From Desulfobacteraceae bacterium (lineage in GTDB: Bacteria > Desulfobacterota > DSM-4660 > Desulfatiglandales > Desulfatiglandaceae), in the NCBI GenBank assembly GCA_030613055.1, contig JAUWMR010000028.1:1-51223 (forward strand): DNA of 51,223 nucleotides, read 5' to 3'. The notes under the pieces were generated by a model. The model saw only the letters and a program-made list of their open reading frames with translations. It searched no databases and was not told the origin of the DNA. A program made the translations under genes and the position numbers. The stretch's first letter is position 1; the number at the start of each line of letters is the position of its first letter. Below are positions 15,691 through 24,144 of the stretch, one piece after another.

Positions 15691-16524
15691 ATGAGCTTTT
15701 TTATGCCGGTCAAGGGAATTTTCATAGTCTTATTGATTTTTTTTCTGGCTGTCTCGTTTTCCTGCTTTTATCCTCAGATAGAGAATTTTTTTGTCTTTTA
15801 TCCTGTATCCTCTTTTGACAGCTCTCCAGGGGACTGGCGCATGAACGCCGAGGATATTTTTTTTAATTCGGATGACAAAACGAGATTACACGGCTGGTTT
15901 TTTCCCCTAAAAGGTGAAGTTCCTGTGATACTTTTTTGTCACGGCAACGCCGGAAACATATCCCACCGTCTTGACAATATTAAATTTCTTTTAGAACGTG
16001 GCCTTCCGGTTTTCATCTTTGATTACAGGGGGTATGGAAAAAGTGCCGGCAGGCCTTCCGAGACGGGCCTGTACAGGGACGGGTTGGCCGCTTATGACTT
16101 TTTAGTGAATCAAAAGAATATCCCCGCGGACAGAATTGTCCTGTTCGGGCGTTCCCTGGGCGCAGCTATAACCATTGAAATCGCACTTAAAAGAAAAATA
16201 AGGTCTCTCATTATAGAAAGCGCCTTTACATCCTCTAAAGGCATGGCAAAAACCCTGTTTCCTTTTAGCCTCATTTCGTTCTTTTTACCGTCCCACTATA
16301 ACAATCTTGAAAAAATCGCGCGGGTCAAGGTTCCCAAGCTAATAATCCATGGCGAAGAGGATGACATCGTTCCTTTTTACATGGGGCAGGAAATTTACCA
16401 CGTCGCTCAGGATCCCAAATATTTTTTCCCCATAAAAAATGCAGGGCACAATGATACCTATATTGTTGGTGGACGAAAATACTTTGAAGCCCTGTCCTCC
16501 TTCGCAAAAAACTCAAAGATTTGA
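15691..16524 (+). CDS. Membrane-anchored alpha/beta hydrolase
   Basis: The 277-residue protein starts with a hydrophobic segment (about residues 8–25) that should act as an uncleaved membrane anchor or signal peptide. The catalytic domain has an oxyanion segment HGNAGNISHR (about 84–93), nucleophile S155 in GRSLGAA, acid in HGEEDDIVPF and the final histidine in NAGHNDTY. This is the BEM46/YfhR-like group of serine hydrolases; substrate unknown. No other gene is close enough for an operon. Confidence 0.88.
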   Translation: MSFFMPVKGIFIVLLIFFLAVSFSCFYPQIENFFVFYPVSSFDSSPGDWRMNAEDIFFNSDDKTRLHGWFFPLKGEVPVILFCHGNAGNISHRLDNIKFLLERGLPVFIFDYRGYGKSAGRPSETGLYRDGLAAYDFLVNQKNIPADRIVLFGRSLGAAITIEIALKRKIRSLIIESAFTSSKGMAKTLFPFSLISFFLPSHYNNLEKIARVKVPKLIIHGEEDDIVPFYMGQEIYHVAQDPKYFFPIKNAGHNDTYIVGGRKYFEALSSFAKNSKI

Positions 16525-16826
16525 AGTAACAGTTTAGCTCTTACCCCAGCCATTGAGTGCCGCGGCCAATTGATTTAATCAATAATCGGGGTTCGCCCCC
16601 AATACATAATAACCCTCTCGTCATGATTGGGGATATGATACCCTTTGACAATATATTTTTTTTAATATAATTAAGCGTTTTAAAAATTTAGGATCATCTC
16701 CAAATTGGTTGAGGATTCTGAGGCAGGCAGGCTTTCTCCCAACTAATTGGGAGAAGAACCAAAATTTATTACAATTGGCATAAAATCTTTTCAAGACTTT
16801 TCGTTCCTTAAGGTGGTCAAAACAAA
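16525..16826 (+). promoter_or_regulatory. Intergenic region with candidate promoter for the response regulator
   Basis: TTGACA at 16645–16650 and TATAAT at 16666–16671 are both perfect sigma-70 hexamers, but the 15-bp spacing is short. They lie about 155 bases before the next ATG. At 16526–16542 GTAACAGTTTAGCTCTT is one arm of the 71-bp palindromic element seen whole at 27866 and 40111. Nothing else is recognised. Confidence 0.4.
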
Positions 16827-17582
16827 ATGAAAAATGTTCTAATCGTAGACGACGAGAAGGCTTTTATCCATAGCCTCGGCGACAGTCTGGAAAAATATTC
16901 TTCAGAATTCCATGTCCTTACGGCCGAAAACGGCAAGGCGGCTGTAGATATCCTGAACTCCCGGGAAATTGACCTTGTTGTGACCGATCTGAGCATGCCT
17001 CAAATGAATGGGTTTGAACTCCTTGCCTACATAGGCAAGAACTTTCCATCTATTCCTACTATCGTGCTGAGTGTCTATGGTACACCAACCGTAAAGAAAA
17101 AACTGAAGGCTTTAGGTTCCCTCAGGTGCTTCTTGGACAAGCCAGTGGATTTGAATACCCTGGAGGCGGCCATAAAAAATTGTCTGCAGGAGGCTGCCAA
17201 AGGCAGTTTTGTCAAAAGCATATCCATCAGTAGTTTTTTGCAGCTCATCCAAATGGAACAGAAGACATGTATTCTGGAAATCTACCGGCAGGGCAATGTG
17301 CAGAAAGGTTTTTTCAATTTCATAGAGGGTGATCTTTACAATGCGGTCTACGGAGATATGCAGGGAGAAAAGGCGGCACTTGAAATAATGACATGGGATA
17401 ATGTGGAAATCAGATTTAGAGACATCCCCCTGAAAGAACACAAGATCAAAAAGCGAATAAACACAGAGCTTATATCTTTGATAATGGATGCGGCGAGGAT
17501 CAAGGATGAATCACCTAAAAAAAAGAAAGACCTTCATGAGCCTGAACCGAATGACATCATAGAAATTGAAATACTTAAATGA
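16827..17582 (+). CDS. Response regulator: receiver domain plus DUF4388-like domain
   Basis: Residues 1–120 form a receiver domain with the acidic pocket D8/D9, phospho-acceptor D54 (VVTDLSMPQMNG), a serine in the switch position (IVLSVYG) and K105 (FLDKPVD). Residues about 125–220 resemble the DUF4388/PATAN-type domain (ISSFLQLIQMEQKTCILEI … GFFNFIEGDLYNAVYGDMQGEKAALEIMTW), common in deltaproteobacterial and cyanobacterial signalling. The tail is charged and low in complexity. There is no DNA-binding domain, so output is probably by protein contact. No histidine kinase is adjacent. Confidence 0.9.
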   Translation: MKNVLIVDDEKAFIHSLGDSLEKYSSEFHVLTAENGKAAVDILNSREIDLVVTDLSMPQMNGFELLAYIGKNFPSIPTIVLSVYGTPTVKKKLKALGSLRCFLDKPVDLNTLEAAIKNCLQEAAKGSFVKSISISSFLQLIQMEQKTCILEIYRQGNVQKGFFNFIEGDLYNAVYGDMQGEKAALEIMTWDNVEIRFRDIPLKEHKIKKRINTELISLIMDAARIKDESPKKKKDLHEPEPNDIIEIEILK

Positions 17583-17992
17583 TAGCAAATTAAAACATAA
17601 CTATTCTGAGGTGGTCAGGACAAAAGCATCAACAACATATGCTTTCGTCGACATTTGCTCCAAAATTTTCACTTTTCCAATTCTTCATACGTTGGTTTTC
17701 CGGCCATTAAAGACTCCCCCAAAGATAAAATCGCCTCATTATTTCATCCAACACGCCTTTGATGTTTTAAAATCAGAACTCCGTGCGTTTAAGGATACCA
17801 TACCATTTGTTGACTGTTTTACACCCCTAAAACTGAACCCCAATTGCCTTGTTCTTTTCTTTTCCCGAATTCAAGTATTCTGTATAAATATTTAAATTCC
17901 AAATAATTTCAGCATATATAATACAAAAATATTCTGGGATGCGTAAAATATTCGGTTTTTTCAGGGTATCATGACACCCGTTGCTACTTAGC
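17583..17992. other. Intergenic stretch, no gene seen
   Basis: The region is AT-rich and holds no credible ORF with a ribosome binding site. GAGGTGGTCAGGACAAAA at about 17609 echoes GGTGGTCAAAACAAAA just before the response regulator start at 16827, which could mean a lost tandem gene start. I see no terminator that I would defend. Confidence 0.4.
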
Positions 17993-19414
17993 TCATTTAA
18001 GTGCCTGCCGGGCGATTTCAGTGCATGCCTTAAACTCAGATCTCTTAAAAGACGCGACGCACTCTTGTATGGATTCACCTTTCGCCTTCCCTCTCGGTTC
18101 GGGAAATCGTTTAAAGAGTTTCTGTATCATCAAAGCCGCTTCCAATGCATCGGAGCTCTTTTCAGGAGTAGTAATCAAAACGCCTTGGTTCCCTCTATCA
18201 GACCAAAGGGGGATTATGGCCACGTTACTTTTTTCGTCAATGAAGACGTTTCTGTTGTTCCGATCCAGTCTGAATGTGGCATGTGAAAAAGATGGAGAAT
18301 CCGGATCGGCATCCATGACCTTTACGGTACCGGAACCCTCCATAACATCCAGGTTGACCTTTAGCACAAGTATGCCGCTATCCGGCAGGAGCCGGTCGTA
18401 TCCGATGAGTTGGCGGTTTTCCACCAAGTAATAATGGTTCCAGTCGCCGCTCCATCTCCGTTTTAAGGGTATTTTAACGGCCAGAGTTTCGCCCTTTTTT
18501 GAAAGCGGTGACAGAAAAGCGCATTGGGTGCTGCCGGGTTTAACAAGACATACCTGGGCCGGGGATATCCACCCCAATCTGATTTTTGTAAAAGAAGAAA
18601 CACCTTGCGGGGGCTTTGTTTTTTCTATAAAATGGTGAGACATAATGTCCCATGGTCCCATATATATGGCATGATGACCGAAGCTGGGAAGTCTGGAAGC
18701 GTCAGACTGACGCTCAAAGTCGTACAGTCACGGAATAAGCCGTATGTTTTTGTATATCCCCCCGAGGGCATGGAAAAAATCATGGGCAAACATACCCAGA
18801 TGGGCATTTTCGGTCGCCACACAGACGCCGTCCTCGAATATCTTGCCCCCTTCCGACTCCATAGGCACATATCTGATATTTTTTCTCACACCTGAAAGCA
18901 TGCCTGGATTGGCACAATAGCACATCATTCCGTACCCCTTTCCAGGGGTTGTAAAGGCACAGGGTATGACAATTATGTGCTGGTATTGGGAGAAGTTCAC
19001 CTCTTTCTCAACGGCAGTCATAGAGTCCTCGATAAGCTTTTTGACCCTTGTTCTATCAACCTTGAAATTATAAGGGCTAACCTTATATTTTCGAATAGGG
19101 TCGGGAAGCATTACCCACCCTTTAAAGTCGGCCTTCACCCATGTCAGACCATACGATTGCTCTCTTACGTATTTGTTAAGACCCCTGACCACCTTTTTTC
19201 GAATTCGCTTTAGAGGAAACTTCGGTTCTACGTCAGGAAACCGAACCGCCAGTACAAGGACGCGTTGTTCACCTATGGCATGTTTTGATTGCGGCCCCAT
19301 AATATTTTCTTCCCGGGAACCCTCTGCCGGACTTCCCTGCAAACCTGCTAATGCAAAAAATAAAATTGCTATCAGCAAAAAATGATTCCTTATCAGTCTC
19401 AAAACAGGCTTCAT
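17993..19414 (-). CDS. Secreted M6-like metalloprotease homologue with in-frame TGA: candidate selenoprotein (or recent pseudogene)
   Basis: One reading frame runs from ATG 19414 to 17993 (473 residues) broken only by TGA at 18730–18728 (codon 229). The first part has a signal peptide (MKPVLRLIRNHFLLIAILFF…), VLVLAVRFPDVEPKFP and the metal-site-like HDFFHALGG, where HDxxH replaces the usual HExxH. After the TGA the same frame continues with LYDFERQSDA, a Met-turn-like GPWDIMS, and SSFTKIRLGW, the order seen in M6/immune-inhibitor-A-like proteases. M6 proteins usually carry a PDLYD-like segment at the place where IP-TGA-LYD stands here. A perfect 7-bp stem (8 with a G·U pair) and GUC loop follow the TGA at SECIS distance (separate entry). 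The frame stays open for 212 codons upstream of the final stop region, against old decay. An alternative is a nonsense mutation or two separate ORFs (19414–18728 and 18661–17993). Confidence 0.6.
18697..18715 (-). promoter_or_regulatory. Candidate bacterial SECIS hairpin after the in-frame TGA
   Basis: On the minus strand GAGCGTCA (18715–18708), loop GTC (18707–18705) and TGACGCTT (18704–18697) pair as 8 bp including one closing G·U. The loop begins with G and starts 20 bases after the TGA. The published bacterial SECIS model, as I recall it, needs a hairpin of at least four pairs, a G in the first two loop positions and a loop roughly 16–37 bases after the UGA; this meets all three. The E. 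coli fdhF element has a comparable CAGGUCUG apex. Confidence 0.5.
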
Positions 19415-19445
19415 CGTTCCTCCTCCCTTATTTTATTGGTGGTTT

Positions 19446-19519
19446 GTGACTACTCATGTAGTCAGGCTGAAGGTCCCGCGTTCCGCGGGACCTTCAGCCT
19501 AAATAACTTGAGTAGTTAC
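19446..19519. repeat. Palindromic element with 17-bp arms
   Basis: AGGCTGAAGGTCCCGCG (19464–19480) and its perfect complement (19484–19500) face each other across TTC. Outside them TGACTACTCA and TGAGTAGTTAC form imperfect outer arms. The GCGTTCCGC core is shared with the MITE-like elements at 9928 and 42098. It lies between two minus-strand genes; no T-run follows on either strand, so I do not call it a terminator. Confidence 0.7.
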
Positions 19520-19615
19520 GGTGGTTCATAAAAATAAAGATACTCAATTAGGAAAGAACCATAGTAAAGTTGGCCCAGTGTGTCAAGGATAGGAGCAACT
19601 AATTAGTGATCCTCA

Positions 19616-21337
19616 TCAGGTGACAAAGCGTTTTTCACGATCAGGCATGTCCAGGCAGAGGGTCCCTCCCGGATTCATTATGTTGTGCGGATCAAAGTGG
19701 GTCTTTAACGCCCTCAACACATCCATCTGGACCTTTCCCAAATGACCTTCCATCCAGGGCGCAATCATCTTGCCGACACCGTGGTGATGGCTTAATGATC
19801 CACCGTGTTTCTGAATTTGATCAATAATTCCTTCCTGAAATCTCTTATATTCATCCAGGTCATTCATCCTTGCCATGAAGATAAAATAGAGGTTTGTTCC
19901 CTGCGAATAAAAATGAGAGGCATGGGTCATACAGATTGTATTGGGCCTGCTCTTGATATATGTTCTTACACCCTGGTGCAAATGGTGAAGTTTTTCCCAT
20001 GTCACGGCTGACTCCAGGGTGTCGATCATGATGCCGAAATCATTTAAATCCTCCCGCATATAAGGATCAATGTATCTTCCTTGTTCCCATTTCTTTACCG
20101 GATACCCGCTAATATACATGGCACCGTGTTGCCGGCAAATCCTTTTTACCTTTTTCTTTACATTTTTGGTAAAACCCTTTTCACCTTCAGTATGCCCGAT
20201 ACAAAGACAGCGCTCTTTCGGCTTAAGACCTCGCAGGGTAATTATCCTGTCAAGGATAGTCCCTTCAATGCCATAAAGTTTTAAGGCAACATCCGTCTCT
20301 TCCGGATCGGAGATCCTGTACACCGAAGGCATACCGAACTCTGCCTGGGAAATTTCACGAGCGGCATTGACCGCGTTTGCCCAGGTGGGGAATATGAACG
20401 CGAATCTTAACCGGTTTTCCGGCATATATCTAAATATCTTCAGGGTCGCACCGACCAGGACCCCGAAGGCCCCCTCGCTACCCTTTACAATGTCGCTTAC
20501 TTTGGGGCCGGTGGCAGTGGCGGGGTAATCATATGTTTTAAAATAACCCGCAGGTGTTACATATTCCTGGCTAAGTACAATATCGTACATATCGCCATAA
20601 TACGACGATTGCTGGCCTGAGCCAAGGGTGACAATCCAGCCGCCCACCGAGGAATATTCAAAAGACTGGGGAAAATGGCCACAGGTGTAGCGCCTCTTTG
20701 CGTTGAAAATATCAGGCGCGTTATTAAGCATGCCTTCATAGGCAGGACCCATTATGCCGGGTTCAACGGTAATGGTTTGATTGGTTTCATTGAACGAAAG
20801 GACCCGGTTCATATGAGTATTCATAACCAGGGTTATACCGCCCTTAACAGGCCTAAAACCTAAGTTTACAGAAGAACCCCCGCCGTACACATATACGGGA
20901 ATCATTTGTTCATTGCAGTAGGTCACGATCTTTCGAACATCTTCCTTGCTCCGGGGATGAACAACAAGATCCGCCGTTTCCCCGGCAATTCCCCGCCTTA
21001 ACTGCATGGCCTCTTCCATGGTCTTGCCGCTGGCATATTTTGCCCGGGAATAATCATCCAAAGAAACATTTTCACGGCCCACTATTTGAACGAACCGCTC
21101 GACCTGCTGATCCGTCAGCCGGGCCGGCCTGTCCAGTTTTACCTGTTCGTTTCCCTGGTTTTGCTTTGTTTTGAAATCAACATCCGTCATTTGAAATTCT
21201 TTTTTAATCATGGCGTAAAGCCTGTGATTCGGATGCTTGAACCTGTCCGGCGACCCCCACTTGAAAATGGAACGATACGTCCCGCCTGAGGGAGGCTTAT
21301 CTGTCCAATCCGGTTTAAAACCTTTTAGTTTAAACAT
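19616..21337 (-). CDS. FAD-binding oxidase, alkyldihydroxyacetonephosphate synthase-like
   Basis: The protein of about 573 residues has an N-terminal FAD_binding_4 domain (ADLVVHPRSKEDVRKIV, VYVYGGGSSVNLGF, ITVEPGIMGPAYEGML, SVGGWIVTLGSGQQSSYYGDMYD, GSEGAFGVLVGATLKIF) and a C-terminal FAD-linked oxidase domain ending with the alkyl-DHAP-synthase hallmark SLSHHHGVGK and FDPHNIMNPGGTLCL. Alkyl-DHAP synthase exchanges the acyl chain of acyl-DHAP for a fatty alcohol, the first ether-bond step in ether-lipid synthesis. The start is set at ATG 21337 after AGGAGAGGGTGAT; longer in-frame sequence is repeat-derived. The gene is divergent from a GntR–glpD–kinase operon, which fits a glycerol-phosphate/ether-lipid role. 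D-lactate/glycolate-type oxidases are the main alternative. Confidence 0.82.
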   Translation of the reverse strand: MFKLKGFKPDWTDKPPSGGTYRSIFKWGSPDRFKHPNHRLYAMIKKEFQMTDVDFKTKQNQGNEQVKLDRPARLTDQQVERFVQIVGRENVSLDDYSRAKYASGKTMEEAMQLRRGIAGETADLVVHPRSKEDVRKIVTYCNEQMIPVYVYGGGSSVNLGFRPVKGGITLVMNTHMNRVLSFNETNQTITVEPGIMGPAYEGMLNNAPDIFNAKRRYTCGHFPQSFEYSSVGGWIVTLGSGQQSSYYGDMYDIVLSQEYVTPAGYFKTYDYPATATGPKVSDIVKGSEGAFGVLVGATLKIFRYMPENRLRFAFIFPTWANAVNAAREISQAEFGMPSVYRISDPEETDVALKLYGIEGTILDRIITLRGLKPKERCLCIGHTEGEKGFTKNVKKKVKRICRQHGAMYISGYPVKKWEQGRYIDPYMREDLNDFGIMIDTLESAVTWEKLHHLHQGVRTYIKSRPNTICMTHASHFYSQGTNLYFIFMARMNDLDEYKRFQEGIIDQIQKHGGSLSHHHGVGKMIAPWMEGHLGKVQMDVLRALKTHFDPHNIMNPGGTLCLDMPDREKRFVT

Positions 21338-21456
21338 GTTATCACCCTCTCCTCTTAATCCCCTCCCTCCTCCCGCACTATGTGCGGGGATCTTCGACAG
21401 GGGAGGGGAAATGGTATTTTTTACGAGATCATTAACTTTATTATTTAAGATTTTAT

Positions 21457-21497
21457 TTGACAACCTGACAGATAACTGGTATGACCTCTTACCAGTT
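21457..21497 (+). promoter_or_regulatory. Promoter with FadR-like palindromic operator
   Basis: TTGACA (21457–21462) and TATGAC (21480–21485) are spaced by 17 bp. The -10 region is overlapped by AACTGGTA (21474–21481) and TACCAGTT (21490–21497), an 8-bp perfect inverted repeat around TGACCTCT. It also contains TGGTATGACC, which fits the TGGTnnnACC core of FadR-family sites. It lies 40–80 bases before the gene of a FadR-type regulator, so autoregulation is likely. Confidence 0.65.
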
Positions 21498-21537
21498 TTA
21501 GAAAAAAAAGTAAAGGATAAAATAAAAAGTCTCAGCT

Positions 21538-22227
21538 ATGAATTTTAAATCACCACTTCGACCTACCCAGTATGTTGAACAAAAGGTGGTCACTTCAATC
21601 CTGAACGGTACGTATCCGCAGGGATCGGTCTTGCCCAACGAAAGGGTACTTGCCGAAAAGATCGGCGTAACGAGACAGACACTGCGGGAAACCCTGCACC
21701 GTCTTTCAAGGGAAGGATGGGTTACCATACATCATGGGAAACCAACGGTGGTCAACAATTACTGGGAAAAAGGCGGCATGGGCCTGCTCAGTACCATGTC
21801 AAGATATAGTGAGTATTTGCCAAATGGATTTGTTACCAATCTGCTTGAGGTGAGGGCCAACCTGCTGCCCATTATTGCCCGGCGATCCGCCGAAAGTGCT
21901 CCCGGAGTGCTCTTGACGTATCTGTCAAGGGCTAAAAATCTTGAGGATAAGGCCGAGGCATTCAGCCTTTACGACTGGGACCTGCAGCTGTTGATGACAA
22001 GCCACGCAAAAAATCCCATATACAGGCTGATTTTTAACGATTTCTCCTGGATGTTTGAATCATTAGCGCTTCAATACTTCAGCATTAAGAAGGCGCGAAA
22101 GATATCCCGAAGCTATTACATGGACCTGTACGATGCCGTCGACCGGGGAGGAAAAGACGTAGAATCCGTTGTCTATTCGACCATGGAAAAGAGTATTGAA
22201 ATCTGGAAAGGACTTAAAGGGCTATAA
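21538..22227 (+). CDS. GntR-family transcription regulator, FadR-like
   Basis: The 229-residue protein has an N-terminal winged helix (about residues 10–75: VVTSILNGTYPQGSVLPNERVLAEKIGVTRQTLRETLHRLSREGWVTIHHGKPTVVN) and an all-helical C-terminal domain of FadR type (LEVRANLLPIIARRSA, FSLYDWDLQLLMTSHAKNPIYRLIFNDF). FadR binds long-chain acyl-CoA; whether this one does is not shown. It is the first gene of an operon with glpD-like and kinase genes (2-base gap to the next), opposite the AGPS-like gene, and a matching palindrome sits in its promoter. The ribosome binding site is weak. Confidence 0.92.
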   Translation: MNFKSPLRPTQYVEQKVVTSILNGTYPQGSVLPNERVLAEKIGVTRQTLRETLHRLSREGWVTIHHGKPTVVNNYWEKGGMGLLSTMSRYSEYLPNGFVTNLLEVRANLLPIIARRSAESAPGVLLTYLSRAKNLEDKAEAFSLYDWDLQLLMTSHAKNPIYRLIFNDFSWMFESLALQYFSIKKARKISRSYYMDLYDAVDRGGKDVESVVYSTMEKSIEIWKGLKGL

Positions 22228-22229
22228 CC

Positions 22230-23867
22230 ATGAAAGACATTAAGGAAAACTGGGACCTGGTCATTATCGGTGGAGGGATCACCGGCGCAGGCATTTTTCG
22301 GGAAACGGTTCGTATGGACCTCAATGTGCTCCTTGTCGAGCAACAGGATTTTGCCTGGGGAACTTCAAGCCGGTCTTCAAAGCTGGTTCATGGTGGCCTG
22401 CGCTACCTCAAAGAAGGCAGAATTTTTCTTACCAGGGATTCCATAAAGGAGCGTGAGCGTCTCCTGAAGGAAGCTCCCGGGCTTGTTGAACCTTTATGCT
22501 TCATGGTCCCTGTGTACAAGGACCGGGGACCGGGTAAGTGGACCCTTGAAGCGGGCCTGTCCGTCTATGATCTTATTGCAAAAAAACGACAGCACAAGTT
22601 TTATAACGTTCAGGAATTTGTCAAACTGGTGCCCCATATCGATCAGAAAGGCCTAATGGGGGCTTTTCAGTTTTTTGACGCGCAGGTAGACGATGCCCGC
22701 TTAGTTCTGCGCCTGATTACAGAAGCAATTAAGTCCGGGGGCCATGCACTAAATTATACTTCAGTTGAAACAATAAACCGGAATGATCGGGGGGAAGTTA
22801 CCGGTGTGACCATTAAAGATGTGGAAACCTATGAAACAAAAACCCTTTCTACCAGCGCGGTGATCAATGCCACCGGATGCTGGGCAGAGCAACTGCATCC
22901 TTCACCTAAACCGGACCTCCATCTGCGCCCTTTGAGGGGCAGTCATATGATATTTCCTGCCAGGGTTCTTCCCGTGGATCAGGCCGTCAGCTTTTCCCAC
23001 CCTTCAGACAACCGGTCCGTGTTTATGGTCCCCTGGGAAGGGGCAGTCATTGTGGGCACCACGGACCTTGACCATAAAGAGGCCCTGTCCATAGAGCCCG
23101 CCATTACAGAAGAAGAAGTATCATACCTGATAGAAGGGCTGCATACCATATTTCCTTCCCTTGACATTTCGCCAAAAGATTGTCTTTCTACTATTGCCGG
23201 CGTTAGGCCGGTGCTAAGTGAGGGTAAGCTGGACCCGTCGGAAGAATCCCGTGAGCATGTGGTCTGGGTGGATAAGGGCCTTGTAACCATCACCGGCGGA
23301 AAGCTGACCACGTTTCGCAAACTGGCTTTTGATGCCCTTAAAGAGGTCAAACCCTTTTTGCCGTCCGTTAAATTGCCGGATCCTGATGATCCGGGTTTCA
23401 CACAGTCATCCCTTATCCCGGAACAAGACTTCGGCCTGTCGCCGGATACCTGGCGTAATCTCCTTGGTAGGTACGGTGAATCCGCGAATGACCTTATCAG
23501 GACTGCAAAACCGCAAGACCTGGAAACCATACCCGGTACAAGAACGCTGTGGGCGGAACTGCCCTATGTTGCAAAGAATGAAAATGTTAGACACCTGACT
23601 GATCTTCTGTTAAGGCGGGTAAGAATCGGGTTATTGACCCTGCACGGTGGGAAGGAATATATTGGCAGGGTTCGAAAGCTTGTGGGCCCTGTACTCCCCT
23701 GGGACAGGAAACGCTGGAAAAAAGAAATCGGCGACTATCTTGACCAATGTCAGCATGCCCATTCACTTCCGGGCGCTTATCCCGAAATACACGGCAAGAT
23801 AAAAACATTCTATACCAAAATCCGTACCAATATTGAAAATATTTTAATCCCAGAAAATTCCAAATAA
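22230..23867 (+). CDS. glpD: FAD-dependent glycerol-3-phosphate dehydrogenase
   Basis: The 545-residue protein begins DLVIIGGGITGAGIFRETVRMDL (FAD-binding Rossmann motif) and carries TSSRSSKLVHGGLRYL, then LHLRPLRGSHMIFP, MVPWEGAVIVGTTD and TIAGVRPVL…VTITGGKLTTFRKLA, all typical of GlpD/GlpA. A C-terminal DAO_C helical domain is present. It oxidises sn-glycerol-3-phosphate to DHAP at the membrane with quinone as acceptor. It starts 2 bases after the regulator stop, and DHAP is the precursor for the AGPS-like enzyme encoded across the promoter. Confidence 0.93.
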   Translation: MKDIKENWDLVIIGGGITGAGIFRETVRMDLNVLLVEQQDFAWGTSSRSSKLVHGGLRYLKEGRIFLTRDSIKERERLLKEAPGLVEPLCFMVPVYKDRGPGKWTLEAGLSVYDLIAKKRQHKFYNVQEFVKLVPHIDQKGLMGAFQFFDAQVDDARLVLRLITEAIKSGGHALNYTSVETINRNDRGEVTGVTIKDVETYETKTLSTSAVINATGCWAEQLHPSPKPDLHLRPLRGSHMIFPARVLPVDQAVSFSHPSDNRSVFMVPWEGAVIVGTTDLDHKEALSIEPAITEEEVSYLIEGLHTIFPSLDISPKDCLSTIAGVRPVLSEGKLDPSEESREHVVWVDKGLVTITGGKLTTFRKLAFDALKEVKPFLPSVKLPDPDDPGFTQSSLIPEQDFGLSPDTWRNLLGRYGESANDLIRTAKPQDLETIPGTRTLWAELPYVAKNENVRHLTDLLLRRVRIGLLTLHGGKEYIGRVRKLVGPVLPWDRKRWKKEIGDYLDQCQHAHSLPGAYPEIHGKIKTFYTKIRTNIENILIPENSK

Positions 23868-23880
23868 CAAATAGAAATGG

Positions 23881-24117
23881 TCTCGTAAAAAGCTATGTGA
23901 TGCCGCGCTGCGGCACTGTAACCGAAAATAAGTTATCAATTATATCAATAGGTTATGATTTACTTATTTGAAAGTCTCCAAGGCCGTCACTCCCGCGAAG
24001 GCGGGAGTCCAGAAGCGGTTGTTTTTATTGGATTCCCGCCCCTCCCTTCGCTGGGGCAAGCTCTTCGCGGGAATGACGAAAACGGGTCATTTCTGACTTT
24101 TTACAAGTTTTTCAAGT
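23881..24117. repeat. Composite dispersed repeat
   Basis: The left part (CTCGTAAAAAGCTATGTGAT … TTATTTGAAAGTC) is the inverted, uninterrupted version of the unit found around 15395–15605. The right part has ACTCCCGCGAAGGCGGGAGT and GCGGGAATGACGAAAACGGG, ending GACTTTTTACAAG. It fills the gap between glpD and the kinase gene and so may interrupt the operon transcript. Confidence 0.75.
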
Positions 24118-24144
24118 ATTTAGGAACTACAATTACGAGGTATC

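Noticed and set aside
17993-18661. A separate gene starting at ATG 18661
   Set aside because: It is in the same frame as the upstream ORF, separated by one TGA, and the ATG lies in the middle of the M6-like domain with no ribosome binding site; one interrupted gene is the better reading.
19446-19519. A terminator for the AGPS-like gene
   Set aside because: The stem is strong but no T-run follows on the minus strand, and the core is shared with repeats elsewhere.
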